Shown piece after piece: positions 1 to 8,490 of a stretch of DNA of 64,000 nt (within the stretch, counting starts at the first letter, position 1; each line of letters starts with the position of its first letter). The DNA comes from Alteribacillus bidgolensis (GTDB taxonomy: Bacteria; Bacillota; Bacilli; Bacillales; Marinococcaceae), in assembly GCF_002886255.1 (NCBI RefSeq), contig NZ_KZ614149.1, forward strand, positions 1,364,001-1,428,000, in the 5' to 3' direction. The notes beneath the pieces were generated by a model, which had not been told where the DNA came from, did no database searches, and saw nothing but the letters and a program-made list of their open reading frames with translations. The position numbers were made by a program, and so were the translations under genes.

Positions 1-102
1 TTCTTTCGAAAGAGAAAACATGTCTAAATACTCTTCAAAGGTTCTCCCAATAAAAACGATTCTTTCTAAATCTAACTTTGTACTCTGCTCAACCCTGCTC
101 AA
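1..102 (-). CDS. SAM-dependent methyltransferase-like protein, N-terminus only
   Basis: The gene runs off the left edge; only its first 34 codons are present. The start is a TTG at 100-102 on the minus strand, chosen because an AGAGG ribosome-binding site lies about nine bases upstream (near 109-117). The visible N-terminus contains RIVFIGRTFEEYLDMF, a stretch I associate with a Bacillus class I SAM-dependent methyltransferase family. The SAM-binding motif itself is outside the window, so the family call is tentative, although the coding call is fairly secure. Confidence 0.45.
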   Translation of the reverse strand, partial: MSRVEQSTKLDLERIVFIGRTFEEYLDMFSLSKE

Positions 103-627
103 CTAAACTCACCTCTAATAATAGGAATTAAATTTATATTATCACAAACTAGACGAAGCAATCATGTATACCCAGGTTAGTGTCTCATTTAGAATGAGAT
201 AAGATAACACAGCAGTTGATGCGGATACGCCAGATACGCTTCCAGATACCTTTGATACCCCACTGTACCACAGGTAGAAGGCTATGACCGTCACCACTGT
301 TGACTAAAGTCAAAGCCTACTGCCTCATACAAGGCAAATGGCAGAAAAAATGTAAATATTAAAAGTAAAAGAATGCCTCCAAAGATATCAACTGTTAAAT
401 TAAGGCAAAACTCTAAAGAAAACTTCAAATTAACTTGTTTGAAGCTTATTTGGCATGCGCAATTTTATTGTCACATGAGTTTTAAACTTTTTTATCCCTA
501 CCTATTGACCTTCTATTAGCTGGTATTGATGGAACCAGAGTAAGCCTCTAAGGGCTACCTTATTTAAACTATTCCCTCCAAAAATTGTATATTCTGCTTT
601 GTCCTCAATATTAAATTCAATCATTTC
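103..627. other. intergenic stretch without a convincing gene
   Basis: No open reading frame with a ribosome-binding site was found. At 183-199 there is a perfect 7-base inverted repeat (TCTCATT/AATGAGA, 3-base loop). On the minus strand around 300-345 a short stretch reads FALYEAVGF, which resembles the C-terminal motif of GNAT acetyltransferases and may be gene debris. Nothing else stands out. Confidence 0.4.
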
Positions 628-822
628 TCAAGCAATTCGTATTTTCCTCACTTCAAGCTCAAATGGTAAATGAAATTCTTGATGTTCTCCGCCAAGATAT
701 TCTTGCAGCTGTTGTCGAATAGGTTTACCTAACTCAGAGCTCTTTTTAACAGTGTGATTTTTAACAAAAGATGACCAAAGATCATCATGCGCACGAGTGT
801 TCCATTTTCCCTTAGAACACAA
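628..822 (-). pseudogene. unrecognised 64-codon reading frame, possible 3' remnant
   Basis: The frame encodes a mixed-charge peptide that looks like real protein (for example ELGKPIRQQLQEYLGG and FELEVRKIRIA). It has no plausible ribosome-binding site and begins only at a TTG. I do not recognise the family. Its position just downstream of adaA on the same strand, and the many truncated genes in this window, suggest the 3' end of a lost gene. It could also be a small real gene. Confidence 0.25.
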
Positions 823-854
823 ATCTTAAAAGCCCGATATCTGTTTGACATTCA

Positions 855-1427
855 TCATAGATCGTGACTAAAACCTCTCCTATATTGTTGAGGTGTCTGC
901 TTCGTTTTTTTTCGAAAAGCATGATAAAAGCTTGAGGAATTTTGAAATCCTACTTCATAACAAATATCAGTAACGGATAATTCAGTCGTTTTTAGAAGAT
1001 GAACGGCCTTGTTGACACGTATATGCTGTAAATATGAATGTAGCGTTTTTGACGTATGCGTTTTAAAAAGTCGAGCTAAATAATAGGGACTTATGCCAAT
1101 GTGTAGCGCGATTTTTGTCAAGGTAAGTCCTTCCTTATAATGGCTATGGATATATGCTTTTGTATCATTAATAATCGCCAGTTTTGGATCAAAGTTCTTA
1201 GTATCTGGTTGGCATCTTTTGCATGGACGAAAGCCTGCTCGTTTTGCGTCTTCTGGTGTTTGGAAAAAGGTGATATTTTCCTTATTGGGGTTTTTAGACT
1301 TACAGGAAGGGCGACAAAATATTCCCGTTGTCTTCACCGCATAGAAAAACACGCCGTCATATGAAGGGTCACAACTGTTAGCGATTGTAACCATTTCATT
1401 GAAGGAAAAACGTCCCTGAATAACCAT
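855..1427 (-). CDS. adaA: AdaA-type methylphosphotriester-DNA methyltransferase and AraC-family activator
   Basis: The protein (190 aa) has an N-terminal Ada zinc domain and a C-terminal AraC helix-turn-helix. Starting at the ATG at 1425-1427, nine bases after AAAGGAG, puts the four zinc cysteines at 38, 42, 69 and 72, the same numbering as E. coli Ada. Cys38 is therefore the expected methyl acceptor from DNA methylphosphotriesters. The upstream TTG at 1434 would fit the spacing less well. The C-terminus carries two helix-turn-helix units ending in FQNSSSFYHAFRKKTKQTPQQYR. By family it should sense alkylation damage and activate repair genes. No O6-methylguanine methyltransferase (adaB/ogt) is adjacent, unlike B. 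subtilis. It lies 37 bases downstream of a permease and may be co-transcribed with it. Confidence 0.9.
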   Translation of the reverse strand: MVIQGRFSFNEMVTIANSCDPSYDGVFFYAVKTTGIFCRPSCKSKNPNKENITFFQTPEDAKRAGFRPCKRCQPDTKNFDPKLAIINDTKAYIHSHYKEGLTLTKIALHIGISPYYLARLFKTHTSKTLHSYLQHIRVNKAVHLLKTTELSVTDICYEVGFQNSSSFYHAFRKKTKQTPQQYRRGFSHDL

Positions 1428-1464
1428 GTCATTCAACTCCTTTACTTTGAACTTTAATATATCC

Positions 1465-2712
1465 TTAACGTCTCCGATGAAAAATGTACATATAAATCAG
1501 ATAAATAGAAATGACGATCAATGGAACAATGATGTGTGACTGAAAAAACGGAAGTACAAGTACACATAAAATAAAGGCGATCAAAGAAGACAACCACGGT
1601 AATGTTCCATTTTTAAAGAGTTTAACACCTGCCGCCATCGAAAGAATATAAACAAGAATTCCCAAGGATGTTGGAATAAATAAAATATCATTAAATGTAA
1701 GAGACAAAGCTTCTGTAATGCAAACCCCCGCCCCTGCGAACATAACGACAAATATAACCATACGTCTTGATATTTGGATTTTTGGATGTAACACAGAAAA
1801 ATAAGAAGGGAATGCCCTATCTCTACTTAGTGAAAAACCAAGCTGCGTGAGACTTGCAACGAATGCGTTTATTGTTCCTGTACAAATGATAAAAGCAAGC
1901 ATTCCAGTAATTAATTGAGCGTTTAAACCAACCGTATCATTCATAATAACAGCAATTGGCGATAAATTACTCTCTTCATTACCATATGTCCCTGTTCCAA
2001 TGGTTATAAAACTAAGCGCTAGAAAAAGAAACCCTATAATTATGGCGCTTATAATGGTACTTCTAACAATATTTTTATCTGGGTTTCTAAAATTGTTTGA
2101 AAGGTTACAAATCGCCTCCCAACCAAAAAAAGCCCAAAAAATGACGGTTATAGCAGACCCGATTGAACCACTTCCATGAGGAAAAAAAGGGGTGAATTGA
2201 TTCAAACTTACACTAGGAAGAGACAAAAATATCGTTATCACTAATAGGAAAAATAAGCATCCACTTAATAATAAAGCCACTTTACCACTTACTCGAATGC
2301 CATAATAATTAGTGGCTCCTGCAATAAACAACATTAATAAAGCAGAAACCATGATTTCCGTCTGAGAAAAACCAAAGGCATTTCCTAAATAATAGGATCC
2401 GGTTAATGCAACGATGGTCTGCCCAACTGCTGCTGTAACAAAATAAAGCCATCCAATAATGTTTCCCAAATGTTCCCCAAATGAAATTCTTACAAAAGTG
2501 GCAGCCCCTCCAGCGTCGGGATATTCTTGTGCCAAGCAAGCAAACGAATAAGCAAGGGGAAAACTAATAATAATAACAATCATCCAGGACAGTATTGATG
2601 CAGGTCCTGCTATGGAGGCCGTAACTCCAGATAAAAAAAGAACGCCTGATCCTAATACGGTTGCAATATATAAAGCAATACCTTGAAATAATCCAATTGA
2701 TATATTGGTCAT
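1465..2712 (-). CDS. APC-superfamily amino-acid transporter, YjeH-like exporter
   Basis: This is a 415-aa polytopic protein with about 12 predicted membrane segments. The N-terminal motif GIALYIATVLGSGVLFLSG is typical of the amino acid/polyamine/organocation superfamily. Length and the early GSGVL motif resemble E. coli YjeH (L-methionine and branched-chain amino-acid exporter, about 418 aa). The start is supported by AGAGGTGA seven bases upstream. It precedes adaA by 37 bases on the same strand. Substrate and direction are inferred from family resemblance only, and an importer cannot be excluded. Confidence 0.75.
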   Translation of the reverse strand: MTNISIGLFQGIALYIATVLGSGVLFLSGVTASIAGPASILSWMIVIIISFPLAYSFACLAQEYPDAGGAATFVRISFGEHLGNIIGWLYFVTAAVGQTIVALTGSYYLGNAFGFSQTEIMVSALLMLFIAGATNYYGIRVSGKVALLLSGCLFFLLVITIFLSLPSVSLNQFTPFFPHGSGSIGSAITVIFWAFFGWEAICNLSNNFRNPDKNIVRSTIISAIIIGFLFLALSFITIGTGTYGNEESNLSPIAVIMNDTVGLNAQLITGMLAFIICTGTINAFVASLTQLGFSLSRDRAFPSYFSVLHPKIQISRRMVIFVVMFAGAGVCITEALSLTFNDILFIPTSLGILVYILSMAAGVKLFKNGTLPWLSSLIAFILCVLVLPFFQSHIIVPLIVISIYLIYMYIFHRRR

Positions 2713-2952
2713 GTAGTCACCTCTTTTCTACATGCAATATACCAATTAGAGATTGCGATAATCTTCCGGATTTTTGCGGTTTAATTTATTAAGATCGGCC
2801 ATCCATAAAAATATACGGCAGCCCACTTATTCCATAATGACTCGATTCAGAACACTGCAGTATTATGAAAATACTTGTTTATATTTTTCTAGTTAGTTAA
2901 TAAACATACTGCTAAATCATAAATAGCATAAATGCACCCATAACACGCATTG

Positions 2953-3240
2953 CTATTTTTCTGCTGCTAGTTTAATATTCCAATGATATTGATCCAACGT
3001 ATGCTGGATAAATATTTTTTCATTCTCTTCTAAAGTATATTGTTTATTTTTTAATGTTTTTTCATTCTCCATGGCATCCAATTGTATATGCGAACGTTTT
3101 ATAATGCTATCCTCAGCCATGAAAGATGATTGGAGCAATGCACTATATAATTCACGAATATTACCGGGCCAGGCATAGTTTTTCATCCAATCTTTTGCCT
3201 CATCTGATAGTGTTATTGTTTGATCACTTAATTGTTTTAA
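2953..3240 (-). pseudogene. C-terminal fragment of a sigma-54-dependent activator
   Basis: The frame reads through DEAKDWMKNYAWPGNIREL, the conserved WPGNIREL motif at the end of the AAA+ domain of NtrC-family activators. It then continues to a linker and the beginning of a Fis-type helix (NIKLAAEK). It stops exactly where the DNA-binding helix-turn-helix should continue. There is no N-terminus: at about 3240 homology ends and the sequence becomes the 3' end of the neighbouring hydrolase gene in another frame. Both ends are therefore truncated and the fragment cannot work. Confidence 0.8.
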
Positions 3241-3823
3241 ACCTTTCCCCAGCTAAAAAGATTTCAAAACGTACATCTAACCTACAAGCTTTTATATCAT
3301 CCACTAACTCAGGCAAACCATTGTTGAACCAATGCCCATCATTGAGAATATGGGCCGCTGCATCATGAAGCTTTTCTAAGTAATATGTTTGATGTACTAA
3401 GGGTACTATTTCATCGTTCCGGCTATGATAGAAAATAATTTGAGGTGTGGAAGGGAGTTTCAAATGAAAATTTTCTTGCAGCATAAACTCTCCGCTCTGC
3501 CAATTTTTATCTATCCCCCAATAGGGCGCTGCAATAATAAACAATCCAGCAATGGACGGTGTGTAAGTTTCTTCAGAAAGATATTTTAATAAAACTGACC
3601 CGCCCAATGAGTGTCCAATAAGGATTACCTCAGAGTCCAACCTTATAAGTTCTTTTTCAATTTGCTCTTTCCATCTCATATACTTGGGATTTTCCGGCTC
3701 TGGCATTTTTGGATTCGAAATATTGTTCTTGCCAAACGCCTCTTGTAAATATGTTATCAACTCACTATTATCTTGATGAGAATCTTGAATCCCTGCCCCA
3801 TGAATGAATAATAGCTTTTTCAT
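3224..3823 (-). CDS. alpha/beta hydrolase, YdeN/RBBP9-like serine hydrolase
   Basis: The protein (199 aa from the ATG at 3821-3823) starts MKKLLFIHGAG, seven residues inside the longest frame. This start follows AAAGGAG at good spacing. It has the GHSLGG nucleophile elbow, an Asp in NDEIVP and a His in DGHWF, so the catalytic triad appears complete. The family consists of small cytoplasmic esterases of poorly known substrate. The last 15-20 residues (ending AGERFKTIK) are read from the truncated sigma-54 activator in a different frame, so the natural C-terminus has been replaced. The core should still fold. Confidence 0.75.
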   Translation of the reverse strand: MKKLLFIHGAGIQDSHQDNSELITYLQEAFGKNNISNPKMPEPENPKYMRWKEQIEKELIRLDSEVILIGHSLGGSVLLKYLSEETYTPSIAGLFIIAAPYWGIDKNWQSGEFMLQENFHLKLPSTPQIIFYHSRNDEIVPLVHQTYYLEKLHDAAAHILNDGHWFNNGLPELVDDIKACRLDVRFEIFLAGERFKTIK

Positions 3824-3904
3824 GCTTATCTCCTTTAAAAACACAGTGTTATTTCATGAATAACCCTTTCACTCGTATAGTTACTCTTAAAAATCATCAG
3901 CGGT

Positions 3905-4047
3905 ACGTATCCTGTTTTTACAATTAACGTCTGTCCTTGTTCAGATAATATCCATTCGATAAAACGGTTCGACGTGAGAATTGTCTGTACCATTTGTAAT
4001 GGCATAAAATGATTAGTAAACGGGTACTCTTCCGCTTGAAACGACTG
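3905..4047 (-). pseudogene. decayed C-terminal piece of a PstS-like phosphate-binding protein
   Basis: No single frame is open. Stitching three frames on the minus strand gives AEEYPFTNHF, then YAITNGTDNSHVEPF, then IEWILSEQGQTLIVKTGYVPL. This order is typical of the C-terminal part of PstS-type substrate-binding proteins (YPL..FY, FL.W.LS.EGQ, GYVPL). Just upstream (around 4048-4100) a membrane-like segment MFGILVFTIIFGFF could be the original N-terminus brought close by an internal deletion. That second point is speculative. Confidence 0.5.
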
Positions 4048-4316
4048 CTATGAAACTGAAAAAACCAAAAATAATAGTGAATACAAGTATACCAAACATT
4101 CACTTCACCACGCCTGCCAACACTCCACTCCTTCCATTATTTCAAATTTTCTCTTCCAATATTTTACTAAATATGGTCTGCGTTTACATCCTATTTTTCA
4201 ATTCTTTATTCAATGGACAATTTTTCCTCAAACCCTTTTTTAACTTAACTCCCCCCTTATTTAAACTCAGATTTTTCATTTTGAATAATTTCGATATTAA
4301 AATTAGAGGCACTTAA

Positions 4317-4710
4317 GACAAATAACACCTCTGCCCTAACCAATACAGATCGCAGCATAATTTACTCGTCATTCATCTGCATTGGGTTGTCCTCTGATTT
4401 ATACACATTGAAAAACCTTTTCCCCATTTGTAAAAAGAAGAAGGAATAATTCCATCCGCTTCTAACTTCGTCATCTAGCATTAAATTAAAACGAAACTTC
4501 ATAGGCATAGCCTATTTTTATTTAACATACGAAAATAAAGGCTGCTAGGCTGCAGTTGGGCATAGACTGCTAATGAATATGAACAGCGTCCTTTGGTTCA
4601 ATCAAAAACAAGATTTACCGTTTTTAAACCAATAAAAAACTACCTATATATTGGTAGTTAACATAGGCATTCCCTGTCCTAGTTTGCTTTCCATTACCTC
4701 TATATTAACC
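4317..4710. other. intergenic stretch, no intact gene
   Basis: No open frame with a ribosome-binding site is present. On the minus strand around 4400-4470 a stretch reads IPSSFYKWGKGFSMCINQ, which looks like protein but matches no family I can name. The sequence near 4640-4655 forms an ACTACC/GGTAGT inverted repeat (ACTACCTATATATTGGTAGT) downstream of the aminotransferase gene. It may be a weak terminator or an operator-like palindrome. Confidence 0.35.
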
Positions 4711-5811
4711 TTAAAGTGTAAGGAGATATTTTTCTAAAACATGTAAAAAATGCTGGATGTCTTTTTCTGTAATATCTCCAATGTTTGCGATACGAAAAGA
4801 ATTTGCTGGTGCCAATTTTCCTTTATAAATAGTGATACCATGCTGAGCAAGATAGGCATGCATATTTTCAAATTTATAGGACTTGTTTGTTGGCTCATAA
4901 ACGGCAGATACAAGTTTGGAATGATGTTCTGGAGCTACGACTAGTTTTAGTCCTAATTTTTTCAAACCATTTGTTAATAAGTTCCAACAACTAATGTACC
5001 TTTCATACCTTTTGTCGACTCCTTCTTTTATTAATTCTTCTAAAGCTGTCTTTAAAGCATGAAGAGTCTGGACAGGCGGAGTGAAACGAAAGAGGTCAAA
5101 TGTTACAAAATGTATATATTGCTCATAGAGATTTAAATAGTAGTTTTTTGCTTTCACCTTTTTTAACTTTTCAAGCTCATCCTTTGCTCCAATTACAAAC
5201 GAGATTCCTGGCAATCCTTGAATATTTTTATTTGCACTTCCGGCTATAAATGAGACATTTAACTTTTCCATATCAATGGGAATCGCTCCAAATGCGCTTA
5301 CAGCATCTACTAGCAAGCTAATGTTATTGTGTTTACAAAGTCGGCTTAATGATTCGATATCGTTTAATAAACCTGTAGATGTTTCGTGATGGACAACTGC
5401 TAAATGAGTAATAGCTGTTTTTTGTATTTTAATGAATTGCTCCAACTCTGTTAACGTAATGGGCTTATCAAGGGGACTTTTATATTCTGCCACAGATATC
5501 CCATACGACTTCGCCATCTCTAGCATTCTAGCACCGTATACCCCATTATTAATCACACATAAATGACCGTCTCCTACGGTTGAGCTGATCATCGCTTCTA
5601 CAGCGGCTGTGCCGGATCCGCCAAATAAGATCGTTTTGTATCTATCACTAGATGCCGCTATACCACTGATCATTGAAGAAACTTTCGTAATCAACTGTTG
5701 AAACTCTTTTTCCCTTGGACTCTTATCAGGAATAACCTGTGCCCGTTTCACCTGATCGCTAGTAGTGACCGGCCCAGGATTTAAAAGAAGGTTTCTCTTT
5801 TCTTTCTTCAT
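4711..5811 (-). CDS. class V aminotransferase, 2-aminoethylphosphonate-pyruvate transaminase type
   Basis: This 366-aa PLP enzyme starts after AAGGAG. It opens with LLLNPGPVTTS and contains PREKEF, a DAVSAFGAIP segment with the cofactor-binding Asp (about D169), and the Schiff-base Lys (about K195) in GSANKNIQGLPG. These are the hallmarks of the PhnW/AEP transaminase group, which interconverts 2-aminoethylphosphonate and phosphonoacetaldehyde with alanine/pyruvate. The NPGP/PREKEF variant resembles enzymes I associate with AEP biosynthesis rather than degradation. No phosphonatase, PEP mutase or phosphonopyruvate decarboxylase is nearby, so the pathway is incomplete here. It is divergent from the Mur-ligase/Ddl pair, separated by about 270 bases. 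Confidence 0.75.
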   Translation of the reverse strand: MKKEKRNLLLNPGPVTTSDQVKRAQVIPDKSPREKEFQQLITKVSSMISGIAASSDRYKTILFGGSGTAAVEAMISSTVGDGHLCVINNGVYGARMLEMAKSYGISVAEYKSPLDKPITLTELEQFIKIQKTAITHLAVVHHETSTGLLNDIESLSRLCKHNNISLLVDAVSAFGAIPIDMEKLNVSFIAGSANKNIQGLPGISFVIGAKDELEKLKKVKAKNYYLNLYEQYIHFVTFDLFRFTPPVQTLHALKTALEELIKEGVDKRYERYISCWNLLTNGLKKLGLKLVVAPEHHSKLVSAVYEPTNKSYKFENMHAYLAQHGITIYKGKLAPANSFRIANIGDITEKDIQHFLHVLEKYLLTL

Positions 5812-6083
5812 TTTCTCACTCCTTTTTCGTTTATTTTCAATAAATTATTACATTTACTTATACACTTTTCATAATATTCTTTGATATAAGAAGGGGTAAG
5901 GGCAAGTGGCAGGTGAATCTATTAAATCAATTCTCTTAACCATTACCAGCGATTACATTAAACCAAGTCTTTTTACATAGTAAGAAAGCCTTTTTTACAG
6001 AACTAGGATCTTTCATTGCACAAGCTCTATTTTAGAAAATAATATAAATAGAAATGACAAAATCTAACAGGAGGAAAAAATGT

Positions 6084-7205
6084 ATGGCATCCAAGATTCC
6101 TAAAATTCCTGCCATTGGAGTGACAGGAAGTGCTGGAAAATCAACAACCACTGCTTTTATTTATTCTATTTTTAAAACAAAGTGGAAGCATGTATTAAAA
6201 ACACGTGGAAACCGTAACCTGCCTAAGCATACTAAACGATATGTGCAACAGATTAGGCCTTCTCATGATGCAGTCATTTTGGAAATGGGATTAGGCAGAG
6301 AAGCAGGGAAGTACCACTTTCGTTATCTCAAACCTAATTTTGGAGTCATCACAAATGTCGGAACCGCCCATTATGGAAAATTAGGAAACAGTATCAAAGC
6401 AACAGCCAAAAAAAAATCGGCAATGGCTAAATATATGAATCCTAAAGGGACATTACTGATCAATAAAGATGACAAAAACTCTAAACTTCTCTCTACCAAA
6501 AAATTTAAAGGCCAGCTAGTGACAGTAGGAATAAAAAAACGTGCTCACTACCAAGCAAAAAATATTAAGTATTCAAAAAACGGTGTCTCTTTCAGCGTTC
6601 GTTTAAACAGAAAAACAGAACGCTTTTTCATCCCGACATTCGGTGATCACAATGTGATTAATGCGTTGTTTGCGATTGCGATCGCACATCGGCTCCGGTT
6701 TTCTCCAAGGCAAATGAGATTGGGGTTAAAAAGATTTAAACCTCCAAGAAGACGGTTAAATGTTATTTCATTACCTAAAAAATCTCTTTTAATCGATGAC
6801 ACGTTTAATGCAAATCCCCAATCAGTAAAAGCAGCTACGGATGTACTAGTAAAGCTGGGCAAACGCAAGAAAAAAATAGCCGTCGTTGGAAGTATGCTGG
6901 AATTAGGGAGTTATTCAAGGAAAGGACATCATAAAGTAGGTAAATATTTAGCACGAAAAAGAATGGATAGGATATTCGTATTTGGAGTGAAAGCAAAGCA
7001 GATAAAAAGAGCAGCTATTTCTAGAGGCTATCCTTCTAAAAGAATTTATGCCTATACTGATCGTTACCAATTACACAATAAGTTAAAAAATTATGTCTCT
7101 CCGAACACCATCATATTAGTTAAAGGATCACACCGCATGAGAATGCGGGACACGGCCGAATTTGTCGCAGAATACAATTTGAAAAAATATGGAAAGAATC
7201 GATAG
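6084..7205 (+). CDS. MurF-like Mur ligase lacking the N-terminal UDP-binding domain
   Basis: The start at 6084 is set by AGGAGG nine bases upstream; the longer frame from 6054 runs through that site. The protein (373 aa) begins almost at once with the ATP-binding loop GVTGSAGKSTT. It continues with EMGLGREAG and HNVINALFAIAIAHR, and ends in a MurF-like C-terminal domain with DDTFNANPQS, GSMLELG and LVKGSHRMR. MurF proper is about 450 aa and carries an N-terminal domain holding UDP-MurNAc; that domain is missing. The protein is very rich in Lys and Arg. It lies 40 bases upstream of a D-Ala-D-Ala ligase, so a likely job is adding that dipeptide to some acceptor other than the standard nucleotide precursor. 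The acceptor is unknown. Confidence 0.75.
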   Translation: MASKIPKIPAIGVTGSAGKSTTTAFIYSIFKTKWKHVLKTRGNRNLPKHTKRYVQQIRPSHDAVILEMGLGREAGKYHFRYLKPNFGVITNVGTAHYGKLGNSIKATAKKKSAMAKYMNPKGTLLINKDDKNSKLLSTKKFKGQLVTVGIKKRAHYQAKNIKYSKNGVSFSVRLNRKTERFFIPTFGDHNVINALFAIAIAHRLRFSPRQMRLGLKRFKPPRRRLNVISLPKKSLLIDDTFNANPQSVKAATDVLVKLGKRKKKIAVVGSMLELGSYSRKGHHKVGKYLARKRMDRIFVFGVKAKQIKRAAISRGYPSKRIYAYTDRYQLHNKLKNYVSPNTIILVKGSHRMRMRDTAEFVAEYNLKKYGKNR

Positions 7206-7245
7206 ATATGTAGAAAACACTCTTAAATAAAAGAGGAGGTGAAGC

Positions 7246-8334
7246 ATGAAACAAAAAGTAGGGTTGCTTTTTGGTGGAAAATCCACGGAACATCAGGTTT
7301 CTTTACAATCAGCAAAGAGTGTCTATGAAGCCATCGATAAAGATAAATATGACGTTCTTCTGATAGGAATAGATAAAAACGGAAATTGGAACCTTTATAA
7401 TAATCTAGACACATGTCTATTAAATATAAATAATCCAAATAAGATTGCATTAAGAAAATCCGACAAACGCCTTGCGTTTTTCCCTGGAAAAAAACGCTAT
7501 TCCCTTTTTGAATGGCCAAGTGCTGCTCCGTTCGGAAAAATAGATGTCATTTTTCCGTTAGTTCATGGAGGTACAGGCGAAGATGGCAGTATGCAAGGAT
7601 TATTGCAGTTAGCGGATATACCGTTTGTAGGTCCTGGTGTTTTAAGTTCTGCTGTTTGCATGGATAAAGATATCGCAAAACGCCTGCTTCGTGATGCAGG
7701 ATTAAGCGTCGCTCATTCCTTTACTTTTACAAGAGAGATGAAAAATACAATCCAATTCAATAAATTGAAAGCAAAATTAGGAACACCATTGTTTATTAAA
7801 CCTGCTGATCAAGGGTCCTCTGTAGGGATCAGCCAAGTCGAAACAGCAAACGAATTCTATCAAGGAGTAAATCAAGCTTTTCATTATACCAACAAAATTA
7901 TCGTGGAAGAAACGATAGCAGGAAGAGAACTAGAATGCGCCGTGTTAGGGAACGATTTCCCCATTGCATCTCTGCCGGGAGAAGTTTCAAAAAAGCAATC
8001 ATTCTACTCTTATGAAGCAAAATATATCAATGAAGATGGTGCTCAATTGATGATCCCTGCAGATCTTAATGATAGCACCATCCAAAAAATTAAAAAAGAA
8101 GCGGTAAAAGCATTTAAAGCTTTGCATGGTGAAGGAATGGCAAGGGTCGATTTTTTCCTCACCAAGGAAAATAGATTGGTTATTAATGAGATCAACACCC
8201 TCCCTGGCTTTACTAACCGGAGTATGTATCCAAAATTATGGGAGGCAAGCGGTCTTTCCACTCGTGAACTTATTAATACCCTTATTCAATTAGCATTGGA
8301 AAGACAAAAAAATAACGACACATTAAAAAGCTAA
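7246..8334 (+). CDS. ddl: D-alanine-D-alanine ligase
   Basis: This 362-aa ATP-grasp enzyme starts after GAGGAGG. It has the N-terminal GGKSTEHQVSL motif, HGGTGEDGSMQGLLQL, the ATP-binding KPADQGSSVGIS and the metal site EINTLPGFT. The omega-loop motif YEAKY has Tyr at the position that marks D-Ala-D-Ala rather than D-Ala-D-lactate ligases. It should make D-Ala-D-Ala in the cytoplasm. It follows the MurF-like gene by 40 bases and is almost certainly co-transcribed with it, which suggests a dedicated rather than housekeeping role. A terminator follows about 110 bases downstream. Confidence 0.9.
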   Translation: MKQKVGLLFGGKSTEHQVSLQSAKSVYEAIDKDKYDVLLIGIDKNGNWNLYNNLDTCLLNINNPNKIALRKSDKRLAFFPGKKRYSLFEWPSAAPFGKIDVIFPLVHGGTGEDGSMQGLLQLADIPFVGPGVLSSAVCMDKDIAKRLLRDAGLSVAHSFTFTREMKNTIQFNKLKAKLGTPLFIKPADQGSSVGISQVETANEFYQGVNQAFHYTNKIIVEETIAGRELECAVLGNDFPIASLPGEVSKKQSFYSYEAKYINEDGAQLMIPADLNDSTIQKIKKEAVKAFKALHGEGMARVDFFLTKENRLVINEINTLPGFTNRSMYPKLWEASGLSTRELINTLIQLALERQKNNDTLKS

Positions 8335-8445
8335 GATTAGATTTCTTAGCTTTCTTTAATAAACTAAAAAGCAATGTTATTCTTTATCTGTTAAGTAAAC
8401 TGCTTATGTTTTGTCCAGTAGTCTGTTCAAATTTATGGAAAGGAC

Positions 8446-8475
8446 CCCCACTTTCTGTTGAAGTGGAGGTTTTTG
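8446..8475 (+). terminator. intrinsic terminator after ddl
   Basis: CCACTT and AAGTGG form a 6-base stem with a 7-base loop, followed by GGTTTTTG. The placement fits the end of the Mur-ligase/ddl transcript. Confidence 0.5.
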
Positions 8476-8490
8476 AATGAACGAGTACAT

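Noticed and set aside
4050..4316. 88-codon hydrophobic frame on the plus strand
   Set aside because: It has no ribosome-binding site, biased Phe/Leu/Asn composition, and overlaps the PstS-like debris on the other strand.
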